DNA of 64,000 nt from Microbacterium schleiferi (GTDB taxonomy: Bacteria; Actinomycetota; Actinomycetes; Actinomycetales; Microbacteriaceae): the NCBI RefSeq assembly GCF_020781975.1, contig NZ_JAJGNI010000013.1:1-64000 (forward strand), in the 5' to 3' direction. This document shows positions 7,401 to 16,401 of this stretch, piece after piece. The first letter of the stretch is position 1. Every line of letters begins with the position of its first letter. Made by a program: the position numbers and the translations under genes. A model generated the notes under the pieces. The model did not search any database, was not told the origin of the DNA, and was given only the letters and a program-made list of their open reading frames with translations.

Positions 7401-9146
7401 ATGCCGTCATCCGTTCGTCCCGCAGCGAACACCGTGGCCGATGCCGCCTCGGTCATCCCGTCGCTCGACGCAGCCATCGAAGAGTTGCGCGCGGGATCCC
7501 GCACCTGGAGCGCGCTGACCCTCAGCCAACGGATCCGGCTGCTTCGCAGCATCCGTGCCACCGTTGCCACTGAAGCCGAGGACTGGGCGCTCACCGCGGC
7601 GCGAGCGAAGGGCCTCGATCTCGATAGCCCGTTGGTTGGCGAGGAATGGCTGACCGGGCCGTACGCGACAGTCGTCGCGATCGATGCCTACATCGAGACG
7701 CTCACGAGTCTGCGGGTCGGCGCCAGCCCGCTCGATCATGTGCGCGTCGACACCGCTCCCGGGGATCGCGTTCGCGTCCACGCCTTCCCGACAAGCGCTG
7801 TCGATGGCCTACTCGTCTCCGGCTTCTCGGGCGAAGTGTGGTTGCGCCCGGGCGTGACCCTCGCTGACGCGCAGCGGAAGGCGGGTCTTGGCCAGCTCCT
7901 GCCCAATGATTCCGGCGGGGTAGGACTAGTCCTGGGCGCAGGCAACATCACCTCGATCCCGGTACTCGACGTCCTCTACGAGCTCATCGCCCACAACCGG
8001 GTCAGCATCCTCAAGATCAACCCGACACAGGACCCGCTTGCTCCGGTGTTCGGCCGCGCCCTGGCGCCTCTCATCTCGCTCGGGCTGCTGCGCATCGTGC
8101 AGGGAGGCGGCGAGGTCGGCGCTGCCCTCACCGAGCACGCCGGGATCGATCACGTCCATATCACGGGAGCAGCTCGCACGTTCGAGACGGTCGTGTTCGG
8201 CCGCACTGCGACGGGCAAGCGGCGCGCCCGCCCCCGACTATCGGTGCCGATCACCGCCGAACTCGGGGGTGTATCGCCGATCATCGTCGTTCCCGGGAAG
8301 TGGTCGGATGCTGACCTGCGGTTCCAGGCCGAGCACGTCGCGACAATGCGCCTGCACAACAGCGGTCACAACTGCGTCGCCGGGCAGGTCGTGATCCTCA
8401 GCGCGGATTGGGCCCAGCGCGAGCGATTCCTCGCCGAGGTCGAGGCGGCGATGTCCCGCGCACCGCAGCGGCCCGTGTGGTACCCCGGAGCGCAGGCGCG
8501 TCTGGCCGAAGTGGCCGACGAATACCCGGGTGCGCGCTGGTCGTCTGGCCACACCCGCGCGGTCATCGAGGTGGGCACGGATGCCGACCCGACACCCATG
8601 GAGACCACCGAGTACTTCGTACCGGCCCTGGGCGTCGTTACGCTTCCCGGCAATGGCCAGGAGTTCCTCGACGCTGCTGTCGAGTACGCGAACGCGCGAC
8701 TGACCGGGACCCTCGGCGCCAACCTCCTCATCGATCCCGACACCGAGGCAGCCCTCGGCGACGGGTTCGAGCACGCGGTCGCGGAGCTTCGCTACGGCAC
8801 GGTGGCGATCAACACCTGGACCGGTGTCGCGTTCGGCATCCCGACGATGCCGTGGGGCGCGTATCCCGGCGGGACCCTCGAAGACGTCCAAAGCGGCATC
8901 GGCGTCGTCCACAATGCACTGCTGCTGGATGACGTTGAACGGGGAGTGATGCGCGGGCCGTTCCGACCGTTCCCCCGTTCGACCGGTGCGCTAATCGGAC
9001 CCGGCACGTTCTCGGCGCTTCCCCGCCCACCCTGGTTCGTCACGAGCCCCGGCGCGGCAGACGGGGGGCGACTGCTCACGCGGTTCCGCATCCGTCCGCG
9101 CCTGACGACTCTGCTCGGCATCCTCGAGTCGGCGTTCCGGTCGTGA
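7401..9146 (+). CDS. aldehyde dehydrogenase family protein
   Basis: The 581-residue enzyme has the ALDH catalytic set: general base Glu287 in ELGGVSP and nucleophile Cys325 in GHNCVAGQ, with the cofactor-binding LGAGN at about residue 179. It is some 80-100 residues longer than common ALDHs, the excess lying mainly at the C-terminus (proline/arginine-rich from about residue 530). The start is set by AAGGAG eight bases before the ATG. The stop overlaps the next start as GTGA, so it is translationally coupled to a GMC oxidoreductase. Together they could oxidise an alcohol through its aldehyde to an acid. The substrate is unknown. Confidence 0.85.
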   Translation: MPSSVRPAANTVADAASVIPSLDAAIEELRAGSRTWSALTLSQRIRLLRSIRATVATEAEDWALTAARAKGLDLDSPLVGEEWLTGPYATVVAIDAYIETLTSLRVGASPLDHVRVDTAPGDRVRVHAFPTSAVDGLLVSGFSGEVWLRPGVTLADAQRKAGLGQLLPNDSGGVGLVLGAGNITSIPVLDVLYELIAHNRVSILKINPTQDPLAPVFGRALAPLISLGLLRIVQGGGEVGAALTEHAGIDHVHITGAARTFETVVFGRTATGKRRARPRLSVPITAELGGVSPIIVVPGKWSDADLRFQAEHVATMRLHNSGHNCVAGQVVILSADWAQRERFLAEVEAAMSRAPQRPVWYPGAQARLAEVADEYPGARWSSGHTRAVIEVGTDADPTPMETTEYFVPALGVVTLPGNGQEFLDAAVEYANARLTGTLGANLLIDPDTEAALGDGFEHAVAELRYGTVAINTWTGVAFGIPTMPWGAYPGGTLEDVQSGIGVVHNALLLDDVERGVMRGPFRPFPRSTGALIGPGTFSALPRPPWFVTSPGAADGGRLLTRFRIRPRLTTLLGILESAFRS

Positions 9147-10825
9147 CCGGCGGGCGCCCGCGGCGCGCGCCGCAACGCGGCGGCGAGTTGGAGGCCGATT
9201 ACATCATCGTCGGCGCAGGCTCTGCAGGAGCTACCCTCGCCGCTCGCCTGAGCGAGGATCCCCGCGTCACGGTGCTGCTGCTGGAGGCGGGAGGCCCCGA
9301 CCGCGCCCTGGAGCTGCACGTTCCGGCAGCCTTCAAGAAGCTGTTCCGCAGTGCCTACGACTGGGGCTACGACACTGTCACTCAGCCTGAACTCGAGGGT
9401 CGCCGGATCTTCTGGCCCCGCGGCAAGACCCTCGGCGGTTCATCGTCGTTGAACGCGATGATGTGGGTGCGCGGGTTCGCCGCCGACTACGACGAGTGGG
9501 CCGAGGCCGCGGGCGAGCGCTGGTCGTGGGATGCCGTACTGCCGGTGCTGCGCCGCATCGAGAACGTGCAGGATGCCGTCGACTCCTCGCTCGGGCGGTC
9601 TGGTCCGCAAACGGTGGAAGGACAGCGCGACCCGCGACCCCACACAGCAGCATTCCTCGAAGCCGCTCGCGAACTCGGATACGACATCACCGAGGCGAAC
9701 CTCCCCACAGGGCAGGGGTTCTCGCAGACGATGGTGACCCAGCATCGCGGCGCCCGCGCCTCGACAGCCGACACCTACCTGCGGCCCGCCGCGGCACGGC
9801 CGAACCTGCGCGTCGTCACGAACGCTCACGTCCGTCGCGTGACTTTCGCGGACGCCAGCGATGGCGAGCCACGGGCCACCGGGGTCTACGTCGACATCGC
9901 CGGCACGACCCGCCACGCCCGCGCCCGCCGGGAGGTGATCCTCTGCGGTGGCGCCATCAACACCCCGCAGACCCTGATGCTCTCGGGCATCGGGCCGGCA
10001 GATGAGCTCGCCGAGGTCGGCATCCGTACCCTCGTGGACTCCCCCGAGGTCGGCAAGAATCTGCAGGACCACCTCGTGGCGGGGCTCGCCCCTGCCGCCA
10101 TAGCCGGCACGCTGTACGGCGCCGAGCGCCCATCGGAGCTCCTGCGCTACCTCGCCACCCGACGCGGCATGCTCACCTCCAACGTCGCGGAGGCGTACGG
10201 GTTCGTGCGCACCGATGTCGCATCCCACGCAGGGATGCCCGAGGGCCTCCCCGACATCGAGATCATCTTCGCCGCCGCGCCCTACGTCGGCGAGGGCCTC
10301 GTTCCCCTCCCGGGCGAGGGCATCACTGTCGGTGCGATTCTCTTGCGCCCGCGCAGTCGCGGCAGCATCCGTCTCGCCTCTAGCGATCCTCACACGCACC
10401 CGCTGATCGACCCCGCCTATCTCAGCGACCCCGAGGGCACGGATGCCGCGACACTGTACGCCGGCCTCGAGGTGTGCGAGCGACTCATCGCGACCTCGGC
10501 GCTGGGCGCCGTCACCACGGGCAGCTGGGTGCAGCCCGAGGGCGGCGAGCGCATGACCAGCGCCGAGCGGATCGAGCTGTCGATGCGCCGCTATTCGCAC
10601 ACGCTCTACCACCCCGTCGGCACGGCCCGGATGGGGACGGATGCCGCATCCGTTGTCGACCCGGAGCTGCGCGTGCGCGGCGTCTCGGGCCTGCGCGTGG
10701 CCGATGCCTCGGTGATGCCGACGATCATCCGCGGTCACACGCACGCCCCGGCCATGGTGATCGGCGAGATCGCGGCCGATCTCCTCCGCCGGGAGAACCC
10801 CGGCAGGACCTCACGCGTTCCCTGA
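9143..10825 (+). CDS. GMC-family FAD-dependent alcohol oxidoreductase
   Basis: The 560-residue flavoprotein has an N-terminal FAD dinucleotide-binding motif ([14 protein letters not shown], from residue 23), GMC signature 1 ([15 protein letters not shown]), signature 2 ([17 protein letters not shown]) and the active-site histidine in [13 protein letters not shown]. The second catalytic position, usually Asn, reads His in [10 protein letters not shown]. Choline dehydrogenases, PEG dehydrogenases and other alcohol oxidases share this architecture, so choline should not be assumed. No choline transporter or BetI gene is adjacent. The GTG start overlaps the ALDH stop by four bases, indicating coupled expression. 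Confidence 0.87.
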   Translation: MTGGRPRRAPQRGGELEADYIIVGAGSAGATLAARLSEDPRVTVLLLEAGGPDRALELHVPAAFKKLFRSAYDWGYDTVTQPELEGRRIFWPRGKTLGGSSSLNAMMWVRGFAADYDEWAEAAGERWSWDAVLPVLRRIENVQDAVDSSLGRSGPQTVEGQRDPRPHTAAFLEAARELGYDITEANLPTGQGFSQTMVTQHRGARASTADTYLRPAAARPNLRVVTNAHVRRVTFADASDGEPRATGVYVDIAGTTRHARARREVILCGGAINTPQTLMLSGIGPADELAEVGIRTLVDSPEVGKNLQDHLVAGLAPAAIAGTLYGAERPSELLRYLATRRGMLTSNVAEAYGFVRTDVASHAGMPEGLPDIEIIFAAAPYVGEGLVPLPGEGITVGAILLRPRSRGSIRLASSDPHTHPLIDPAYLSDPEGTDAATLYAGLEVCERLIATSALGAVTTGSWVQPEGGERMTSAERIELSMRRYSHTLYHPVGTARMGTDAASVVDPELRVRGVSGLRVADASVMPTIIRGHTHAPAMVIGEIAADLLRRENPGRTSRVP

Positions 10826-10864
10826 AGTGGGACCATCGGACCAACCTGAGACGAGGCCGACGAC

Positions 10865-10877
10865 TACGCTCTGGGTC
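10865..10877 (+). promoter_or_regulatory. leaderless -10 element of mdh
   Basis: TACGCT followed by seven bases and the ATG; no ribosome binding site is visible. Confidence 0.45.
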
Positions 10878-11888
10878 ATGGCTCCCGACGCGACGCCCAC
10901 GACAGTTACCATCACCGGCGCAGGCGGCCAGATCGGCTACGCGCTGCTGTTTCGCATCGCCGCCGGCGACATGCTCGGGCCCGACCGGCCGGTGCGGCTG
11001 CGACTGTTGGAGATTCCGCAGGGGATGAGGGCCGCCGAGGGCGCCGCGCTCGAACTCATGGACGGCGCGTTCCCGCTCCTGACCGACGTCGAGGTCACCG
11101 ACGATGCTCACGCCGGCTTCGACGGCTGCAACATCGCGCTCCTTGTAGGGGCGCGCCCGCGAACGGCGGGCATGGAACGCGCTGACCTCCTCGAAGCCAA
11201 CGCCGGGATCTTCGGGCCGCAGGGCGCCGCTATCGGCGCAGTGGCAGCCGACGATGTGCGGGTGCTCGTGGTCGGAAACCCGGCGAACACCAACGCGCTG
11301 ATCGCCTCGGCATCCGCGCCCGACGTCCCGGCCGAGCGGTTCGCGGCGCTCACCCGCCTGGATCACAACCGTGCCGTTGCGCAAGTCGCCAGTGCCCTGG
11401 ACCGGCCGGCGGCGAGCATCGAGCGGATGACGATCTGGGGCAACCACTCGGCGACACAGTTCCCCGACGTCGACCATGCCCTCGTCGACGGGATGCCGGC
11501 ACGTGCCGCCCTGGCTGCGCGACTCGGCGGAGAGGATGCGGCGCTGACCTGGCTGGATGACACCTTCATCCCCCGGGTTGCGAAGCGCGGCGCCGAGATC
11601 ATCGACGTCCGCGGATCCTCCTCGGTGGGATCCGCCGCGGCTGCCGCGATCGACCACGTCCGGGACGAGACCGCGGGAGTCGCGTGGACCTCTGCCGCGG
11701 TCGTCTCCCACGGCGAGTACGGCGTCCCGGAGGGCCTCATCTGCTCGTTCCCGGTGTCATCGGATGGCGCCGGATACCGGATCATCGAGGGGCTCGAGGT
11801 CGATGCGCGCGCACGGGCGCGCATCGATGCCTCCGTTGCCGAGCTGGTCTCGGAGCGCGACGCTGTCGCCGCACGAGGGCTGCTGTGA
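10878..11888 (+). CDS. mdh: malate dehydrogenase
   Basis: The 336-residue NAD-dependent malate dehydrogenase interconverts malate and oxaloacetate in the TCA cycle. It shows the Rossmann motif GAGGQIG (14-20), the mobile-loop arginines in [11 protein letters not shown] (Arg95, Arg101), [10 protein letters not shown] and catalytic His190 in WGNHS. The pattern is the cytosolic-type MDH common in actinobacteria. The start is supported by the family N-terminus and a TACGCT hexamer seven bases upstream. The stop overlaps the GTG of the following antiporter gene (GTGA), so the two are translationally coupled. A GMC/ALDH operon ends 52 bases before it, but the promoter suggests separate expression. 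Confidence 0.92.
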   Translation: MAPDATPTTVTITGAGGQIGYALLFRIAAGDMLGPDRPVRLRLLEIPQGMRAAEGAALELMDGAFPLLTDVEVTDDAHAGFDGCNIALLVGARPRTAGMERADLLEANAGIFGPQGAAIGAVAADDVRVLVVGNPANTNALIASASAPDVPAERFAALTRLDHNRAVAQVASALDRPAASIERMTIWGNHSATQFPDVDHALVDGMPARAALAARLGGEDAALTWLDDTFIPRVAKRGAEIIDVRGSSSVGSAAAAAIDHVRDETAGVAWTSAAVVSHGEYGVPEGLICSFPVSSDGAGYRIIEGLEVDARARARIDASVAELVSERDAVAARGLL

Positions 11889-13639
11889 CCACACGAGACG
11901 CGTTCCTGTTCGTCATCGGCGGGGTTCTCGTCGTCGCGATGACAGCCCGCGTCGCCCCGCGCATCAAGGTTGCGGGGCCGCTCCTTCTCGTGCTGGTCGG
12001 GATCGTCGCAAGCTACCTCCCGTTCCTGCCCGACATCAGCGTCGACCCGGAATGGATCCTGGTGGGCGTGCTGCCACCGCTGCTCTACTCGGCGGCTGTC
12101 TCGCTCCCCGCTGTCGAGTTCCGCCGCGACCTCCTCCCGATCGCGGGCCTTGCGGTCGTGCTCGTGTTCGTGAGCTCGTTCGTGTTGGGCACGTTCTTCT
12201 ACTTCGCGATCCCCGATCTCGGGTATCCCCTGGCGCTGGCTCTGGGTGCGATCCTCAGCCCCACGGACGCCGTCGCCACGGCGGTTGCCAAGCGACTGGG
12301 CGTATCCCGACGGGTCGTGACGATGCTCGAGGGAGAGAGCCTGCTCAACGACGCGAGCGCACTGGTGATCTTGAACTCGGCAGTGGCCGCATTCGTCATG
12401 ATCGCCTCGACCGGCCAGGCTCCGCCGGCCATCGACGCGGTCGGCGGGTTCTTCTGGGCAGTCTTCATCGCGATTGTGATCGGCGCGATCGTCGGCTACG
12501 CGAACCTCCGCCTGCGATCATGGCTGCGTAGCTCGGCAGCAACGACGGCAGCCGGGTTCATCGTTCCCTTCGTCGCCTACCTCCCCACTGAAGAGCTGGG
12601 CGGGTCGGGACTCGTCGCCGCCGTCGTCGCGGGAATCGTCACAGGCCAGGGCGCGGCTCGCTGGTTCACGCCCGAACAGCGCATGTCCGACCGCGTCACC
12701 TGGCATACCGTCGAACTCCTCCTCGAGGGAGGCGTCTTCCTCATCATGGGTCTCGAAATGAGCGAGATCGTCACGGGCACCGCCAACGGCATCCACGGCA
12801 TCGCTCACGGCCTGTGGATCGCGGGGGCGGCCTTCGGCATCCTGCTCGTCGTCCGGACCGGATACGTCGCGCTGCTGGTCTGGGGGCAGGGGCGGCGGCT
12901 GCATCCCAGGCGCACCCAGCGACTGAACGCCATCTCAGACCGGATCGATGAGATCGAAGCCGGCGGTCCCGAGCAGTATGGAGACCGCGGCCGCCACATC
13001 ACCGAGGCCGGCTGGAACCGTCGCCTCGCCAGCTTCCGCCGTCGGATCTCTCGCGCCATGTCCGACCTGAACTACTACCGAGCCGCACCCCTCGGATGGA
13101 AGCACGGGACGATCATCGTCTGGTCGGGGATGCGGGGCGTCGTCACCCTCGCGGCGGCCCAGACACTGCCCGCCGACGCTCCCTCCCGACACTTCCTCAT
13201 CTTCGTCGCGTTCGCCGTCGCGCTGACCAGCCTCATGCTGCAGGGCTTCACTCTCCCGGCCCTGGTGCGACTCCTCCGCGTCTCCAACGAAGACGACGAG
13301 AACCTCGTGCGATCCGAGCAGCAGCGGCTCGCGCGCGAGATGCACCAGGCTGCACTCATGGCTGCCGATGACGGGTCACTCACGCGCCGCGACGGTTCGC
13401 CGTTCGCGGCGGAGTTCACCGAGCGGGTCGGGCCCCTGTTCCTGCAGTCCGGCGAAGCAGAGGATGAGGAAGCGCGCGACATCCTCGAGCTGCGGCTCGC
13501 CCTCATCAGGGTGCGCCGGGGGCGACTCATCGAGCTGAGCGGCGGCGGCCAGTTCGGCAGCGCAGCCTTGCGTCGGGCCCTTGCCGAGCTCGACGCTTCG
13601 CAGCTGAACGTCGAACTGCGACTGGAGAGCGCGGACTGA
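11885..13639 (+). CDS. Na+/H+ antiporter, CPA1 (NhaP) family
   Basis: The 584-residue membrane protein has about twelve hydrophobic segments in its first 410 residues and a hydrophilic cytoplasmic tail. The ion-binding region reads [20 protein letters not shown], and [15 protein letters not shown] is the CPA1 signature carrying the key Asp. The family exchanges Na+ or K+ for protons and helps pH and salt homeostasis. The internal hydrophilic insertion ([21 protein letters not shown]) and an acidic tail are typical of actinobacterial members. The GTG start overlaps the mdh stop; a longer frame in this phase lies inside mdh and is not used. Confidence 0.88.
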   Translation: MTTRDAFLFVIGGVLVVAMTARVAPRIKVAGPLLLVLVGIVASYLPFLPDISVDPEWILVGVLPPLLYSAAVSLPAVEFRRDLLPIAGLAVVLVFVSSFVLGTFFYFAIPDLGYPLALALGAILSPTDAVATAVAKRLGVSRRVVTMLEGESLLNDASALVILNSAVAAFVMIASTGQAPPAIDAVGGFFWAVFIAIVIGAIVGYANLRLRSWLRSSAATTAAGFIVPFVAYLPTEELGGSGLVAAVVAGIVTGQGAARWFTPEQRMSDRVTWHTVELLLEGGVFLIMGLEMSEIVTGTANGIHGIAHGLWIAGAAFGILLVVRTGYVALLVWGQGRRLHPRRTQRLNAISDRIDEIEAGGPEQYGDRGRHITEAGWNRRLASFRRRISRAMSDLNYYRAAPLGWKHGTIIVWSGMRGVVTLAAAQTLPADAPSRHFLIFVAFAVALTSLMLQGFTLPALVRLLRVSNEDDENLVRSEQQRLAREMHQAALMAADDGSLTRRDGSPFAAEFTERVGPLFLQSGEAEDEEARDILELRLALIRVRRGRLIELSGGGQFGSAALRRALAELDASQLNVELRLESAD

Positions 13640-13642
13640 TAC

Positions 13643-13668
13643 GACACCAGTGGCGCCAGTGTCGACAC
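13643..13668. promoter_or_regulatory. two adjacent palindromes upstream of the resolvase-like gene
   Basis: GACAC (13643) pairs with GTGTC (13659) around TGGCGCCA, with a three-base bulge, and the perfect palindrome GTGTCGACAC lies at 13659-13668. They fall in the 58-base gap after the antiporter gene and before the resolvase-like gene. They could be a terminator, an operator or a recombinase binding site; nothing here decides between these. Confidence 0.4.
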
Positions 13669-13697
13669 CGTCAGGCACAATAGCCGTGGAGGCCTCC

Positions 13698-14186
13698 ATG
13701 ACTGACGATCACGGCGGGCCCGTTGCGGCATCCCCCGGCGCGCACCAGGCGGCGGAGTGTCCGACGTGCTTCGCCCCGCAACGCGCCGACAGCGCGTGGT
13801 GGCGAGCGCGCCCCTCCGACGCGCGCCTGGTCGGTGTCGTGGTCTCCCGCGAGGGGATGCCGCCGGTGGTGAGCCAGCGCGACGCGCTGACGCGGTTCGG
13901 TGTTCCCATCGAGAACTTTCGCCATCCGTCGCCCGAGACCCTCGAGTCGTGGGAGGACCGACTGGCCCGCCTGTTCGGGCGCCTGCGCCGCGGTGATGTC
14001 GTCGTGGTTGCCACGGTGCACGCTCTGGGGCGAGATGTCGGGGAAGAGATCCGCACCGTGGCTGAGCTGCGCCGCCGCGGGGTGATCGTGAAGGTCGTCG
14101 ACCATGACGCCCCGCACCTGATCGAAACGGGAGTCGCGCTTGCCACACCTGAGCTGACAGACCCCGACGCCGAAACGCCGCGGTAG
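13698..14186 (+). CDS. stand-alone resolvase/invertase N-terminal-like domain protein
   Basis: The 162-residue protein aligns by eye with the catalytic domain of serine recombinases: LVGVVVSREGMPPVVSQRDAL corresponds to the YxRVSTxxQ region with its Ser, GDVVVVATVHALGRD to the GD-LVV-xxDRLGR motif, and LRRRGVIVKVVDH to the following helix and strand. The usual DNA-binding helix-turn-helix tail is missing, and the DRLGR arginine/aspartate pattern is degenerate. It has a 45-residue N-terminal extension with one CPTC pair. Loss of recombinase activity and a regulatory or structural role seem likely. The ATG is preceded by GGAGG with a five-base gap. Confidence 0.6.
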   Translation: MTDDHGGPVAASPGAHQAAECPTCFAPQRADSAWWRARPSDARLVGVVVSREGMPPVVSQRDALTRFGVPIENFRHPSPETLESWEDRLARLFGRLRRGDVVVVATVHALGRDVGEEIRTVAELRRRGVIVKVVDHDAPHLIETGVALATPELTDPDAETPR

Positions 14187-14203
14187 CGGCTCCAGAGCCG
14201 GAT

Positions 14204-14797
14204 TCAGGCGGCTCGCCAGCACCCGTCGAGGTGGTCGTCGACCATCCCGGCCGACTGCATGAGGGCGTACATCGTCGTCGGCCCGACGAATCGGAACCCG
14301 CGGCGCCGCAGCGCGCGGCTCAGGGCCTCGGATGCCGCGGTGGTGGCGGGCAGCTCCCTCAGCCCTGTGGGGCGTGGCCGCTCATCGCCTGGCACAGCGA
14401 AAGACCACAGCAGCGCGTCGAGCTCCCCGGGCGCCATCTCCGTCACGAGCCTTGCGTTAGAGATCGTCGCCTCGATCTTTGCCCGGTTGCGCACGATGCC
14501 GGCATCCGTCATGAGGCGCGCGATGTCGTGCTCGTCGAAAGCCGCGACGGCCTCGGGCTCGAACCCCGCGAACACCTCGCGAAAACGCGGGCGCTTGCGC
14601 AGAATCGTGATCCACGACAGCCCCGCTTGAAAGCCCTCGAGGCTCATCTTCTCGAACAGAGCGCGGTCACCGTGCAGCGGCTGGCCCCACTCCTCGTCGT
14701 GATAGCGGATGTACTCCGGATCAGCACCGACCCAGCCGCAGCGGGCAAGACCGTCGTCCTCGATGACCAGATCGGTGCGGACCATCTCGGAACTCAT
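14204..14797 (-). CDS. tag: DNA-3-methyladenine glycosylase I
   Basis: The 197-residue enzyme removes 3-methyladenine from alkylated DNA in base excision repair. It carries the Tag zinc-snap ligands, RCGW and YHDEEWG near the N-terminus and the C-terminal DDHLDGCW, and the catalytic glutamate region LFEKMSLEGFQAGLSW. Length matches the E. coli enzyme (187 residues). I chose the second possible start, ATG, since it lies six bases after TAGCCT. A GTG six bases upstream is also in frame and would overlap the stop of the AraC-type gene. The gene follows that regulator directly. Confidence 0.93.
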   Translation of the reverse strand: MSSEMVRTDLVIEDDGLARCGWVGADPEYIRYHDEEWGQPLHGDRALFEKMSLEGFQAGLSWITILRKRPRFREVFAGFEPEAVAAFDEHDIARLMTDAGIVRNRAKIEATISNARLVTEMAPGELDALLWSFAVPGDERPRPTGLRELPATTAASEALSRALRRRGFRFVGPTTMYALMQSAGMVDDHLDGCWRAA

Positions 14798-14809
14798 GCT
14801 CACAGGCTA
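14798..14809 (-). promoter_or_regulatory. leaderless -10 element of tag
   Basis: Minus-strand TAGCCT (14804-14809), six bases, ATG. The hexamer lies inside the last codons of the AraC-type gene. Confidence 0.5.
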
Positions 14810-15573
14810 GGGTCCGCCGAGCTGAGCGTGGTGCCGTCGCGCCCGAACTGCTCGTGGACCGTCCGAACCGAGCACCCGAACGCGCGGGCGACCTCCGCCG
14901 CCCCGAGTCGGGGATCAGCGAGCCGGCTCTCCACATAGGCCTTCATGGTCGCCACCCGGTCAGGCGGAGCGACGCCGCGGGATGCCGCGTCGAGCAGCTC
15001 CAAAACCGTGTCGACCATGGCGGTGGCGGCGCCTGCCAGGCGCGCTCTCGTGGCAGCCGCGAGCATGCCCATCTGGGTCCCGAGGAGGGCGCCGACACCG
15101 CCACGGCTCAGGGCGTCATTGAGAGCCTCGGGCTCGGCGAGACGACGCCCCACGAGGGACTGCGGAACACGCAGCGATGACAGGCGCAGCCGCCGGTTCT
15201 CGCCCACCGTCACCGTGAACGGCTGAGCGTTGTCCAAGACGAGGGCGGATGCCGCCCCGGTAGCCCACTCCCGGCCACCCTGCTGCAACCCCCAGGGTGT
15301 CGTGCTGTGATTGATGAACAGCGCGTCGTCGGGCACGTGGCGGATCGAACTCCGCGTGCGGTCGGCCCACACTGCCGGCGTGTCGATCATCCCGAGCGAT
15401 GCATCACCCAGGTCGTACGTCGCGAAGTCGGCGTCGAAGCTCGGCCGCTCGGGGCGCCGCGGCAGGACGCCCACGTAGACCTCCGCGATGGCATCACAGA
15501 ACAGGTCGTGACCGCTCCATCCGGGCATCCCTCTGGTGGATCCCTGGATCGTCGGGCCCCACTCTGCAGCCAT
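14800..15573 (-). CDS. AraC-family regulator with a truncated DNA-binding domain
   Basis: The 257-residue protein has a ligand-binding region resembling the AraC-binding-like domain (about 20-170), then a helical stretch and the first helix-turn-helix of an AraC domain (LGAAEVARAFGCSVRTVHEQFGRDGTT). It then ends after ten more residues. Intact AraC DNA-binding domains continue for roughly 50 more residues with a second helix-turn-helix, which is absent. The next gene, tag, begins inside the stop region. It may be a deletion derivative that acts without DNA binding, or a half-domain binder. The ATG has AAGGAG five bases before it. It is divergent from an esterase-like gene it may once have controlled. 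Confidence 0.7.
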   Translation of the reverse strand: MAAEWGPTIQGSTRGMPGWSGHDLFCDAIAEVYVGVLPRRPERPSFDADFATYDLGDASLGMIDTPAVWADRTRSSIRHVPDDALFINHSTTPWGLQQGGREWATGAASALVLDNAQPFTVTVGENRRLRLSSLRVPQSLVGRRLAEPEALNDALSRGGVGALLGTQMGMLAAATRARLAGAATAMVDTVLELLDAASRGVAPPDRVATMKAYVESRLADPRLGAAEVARAFGCSVRTVHEQFGRDGTTLSSADPSL

Positions 15574-15662
15574 CGCCACTCCTTCGCACCGGGCGCCACT
15601 GCCCGCGCGGACACTCGCGAATACGTTGAGACCCTAACCCGATCCCTCGAGAAAGGACACTG

Positions 15663-16364
15663 ATGTCCCGCCCTACTCTGCTCCTGGTCCACGGCGCTTG
15701 GCACGGCTCCTGGGCCTTCGAACCGCTGACCAGCATCCTGATCGATCGCGGCTGGACCGTGAAGACCGTTGATCTGCCGACCGTGCACGCCGACGACAAG
15801 GCGATGCTCACACTGCAGGATGACGCGGATGCCGTCGCCGCAGCCATCGACAGCATCGATGGCCCGGTTGTCGTCGTTGCGCACTCGTACGGCGGTGTTC
15901 CGACGACGCAAGGCGCCACCGACCCGAAGGTCGCCCACATCGTCTACATCGCGGCCTTCGCGCTGGACGAGGGCGAGTCACTGCTGGGTGCGGTCGGCGG
16001 GGTCGCGCCGGACTGGTGGGTCATCGATGGCCCACTGTCAACGGCCGGCAACGACGAGCTACCCCCGCACACGCTCTTCTTCAACGACATGAGCCAGGAC
16101 GAGGCTGACCGCGCGAGTTCGCGACTGCTCTCGCAGGCGGTGCAGCCGTTCTCCGACACGCTCACCCAGGTGGCCTGGCGCGACCGGCCCACCACCTATC
16201 TGATCACCGAGGACGACACGGTCTTCCCGGTGGTGGCGCAGGAAGCCCTTGCAGCACGGGCCGGATCGCAGACCGCGCGCCTTGCCTCGAGCCACTCGCC
16301 GTTCCTGTCGCAGCCGGATGCCGTCGCCGATGTGATCGAGAAGGCAGCGCAGAGCGTCGCCTAG
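15663..16364 (+). CDS. alpha/beta hydrolase (salicylate-esterase-like)
   Basis: The 233-residue protein has an N-terminal HGAWHGSW oxyanion segment (10-17), nucleophile Ser75 in HSYGG, an acid in TEDDTVF and a late histidine in SSHSPFLSQP. The HGAWHG start and SHSPF end resemble the plant methyl-salicylate esterase/hydroxynitrile lyase group and its bacterial relatives. The natural substrate is unknown. AAAGGA precedes the ATG at good spacing. It is divergent from the truncated AraC-type regulator across 89 bases, an arrangement typical of a regulator and its target. The next gene, on the other strand, converges on it. Confidence 0.82.
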   Translation: MSRPTLLLVHGAWHGSWAFEPLTSILIDRGWTVKTVDLPTVHADDKAMLTLQDDADAVAAAIDSIDGPVVVVAHSYGGVPTTQGATDPKVAHIVYIAAFALDEGESLLGAVGGVAPDWWVIDGPLSTAGNDELPPHTLFFNDMSQDEADRASSRLLSQAVQPFSDTLTQVAWRDRPTTYLITEDDTVFPVVAQEALAARAGSQTARLASSHSPFLSQPDAVADVIEKAAQSVA

Positions 16365-16401
16365 CGCGGCGAGGTGGGGCGCTGCGCGCGAGCGCCGCGC
16401 C

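Noticed and set aside
9143..10825. Choline dehydrogenase (betA) and betaine aldehyde dehydrogenase pair
   Set aside because: General GMC and ALDH motifs do not identify choline; no transporter or BetI-type regulator is near.
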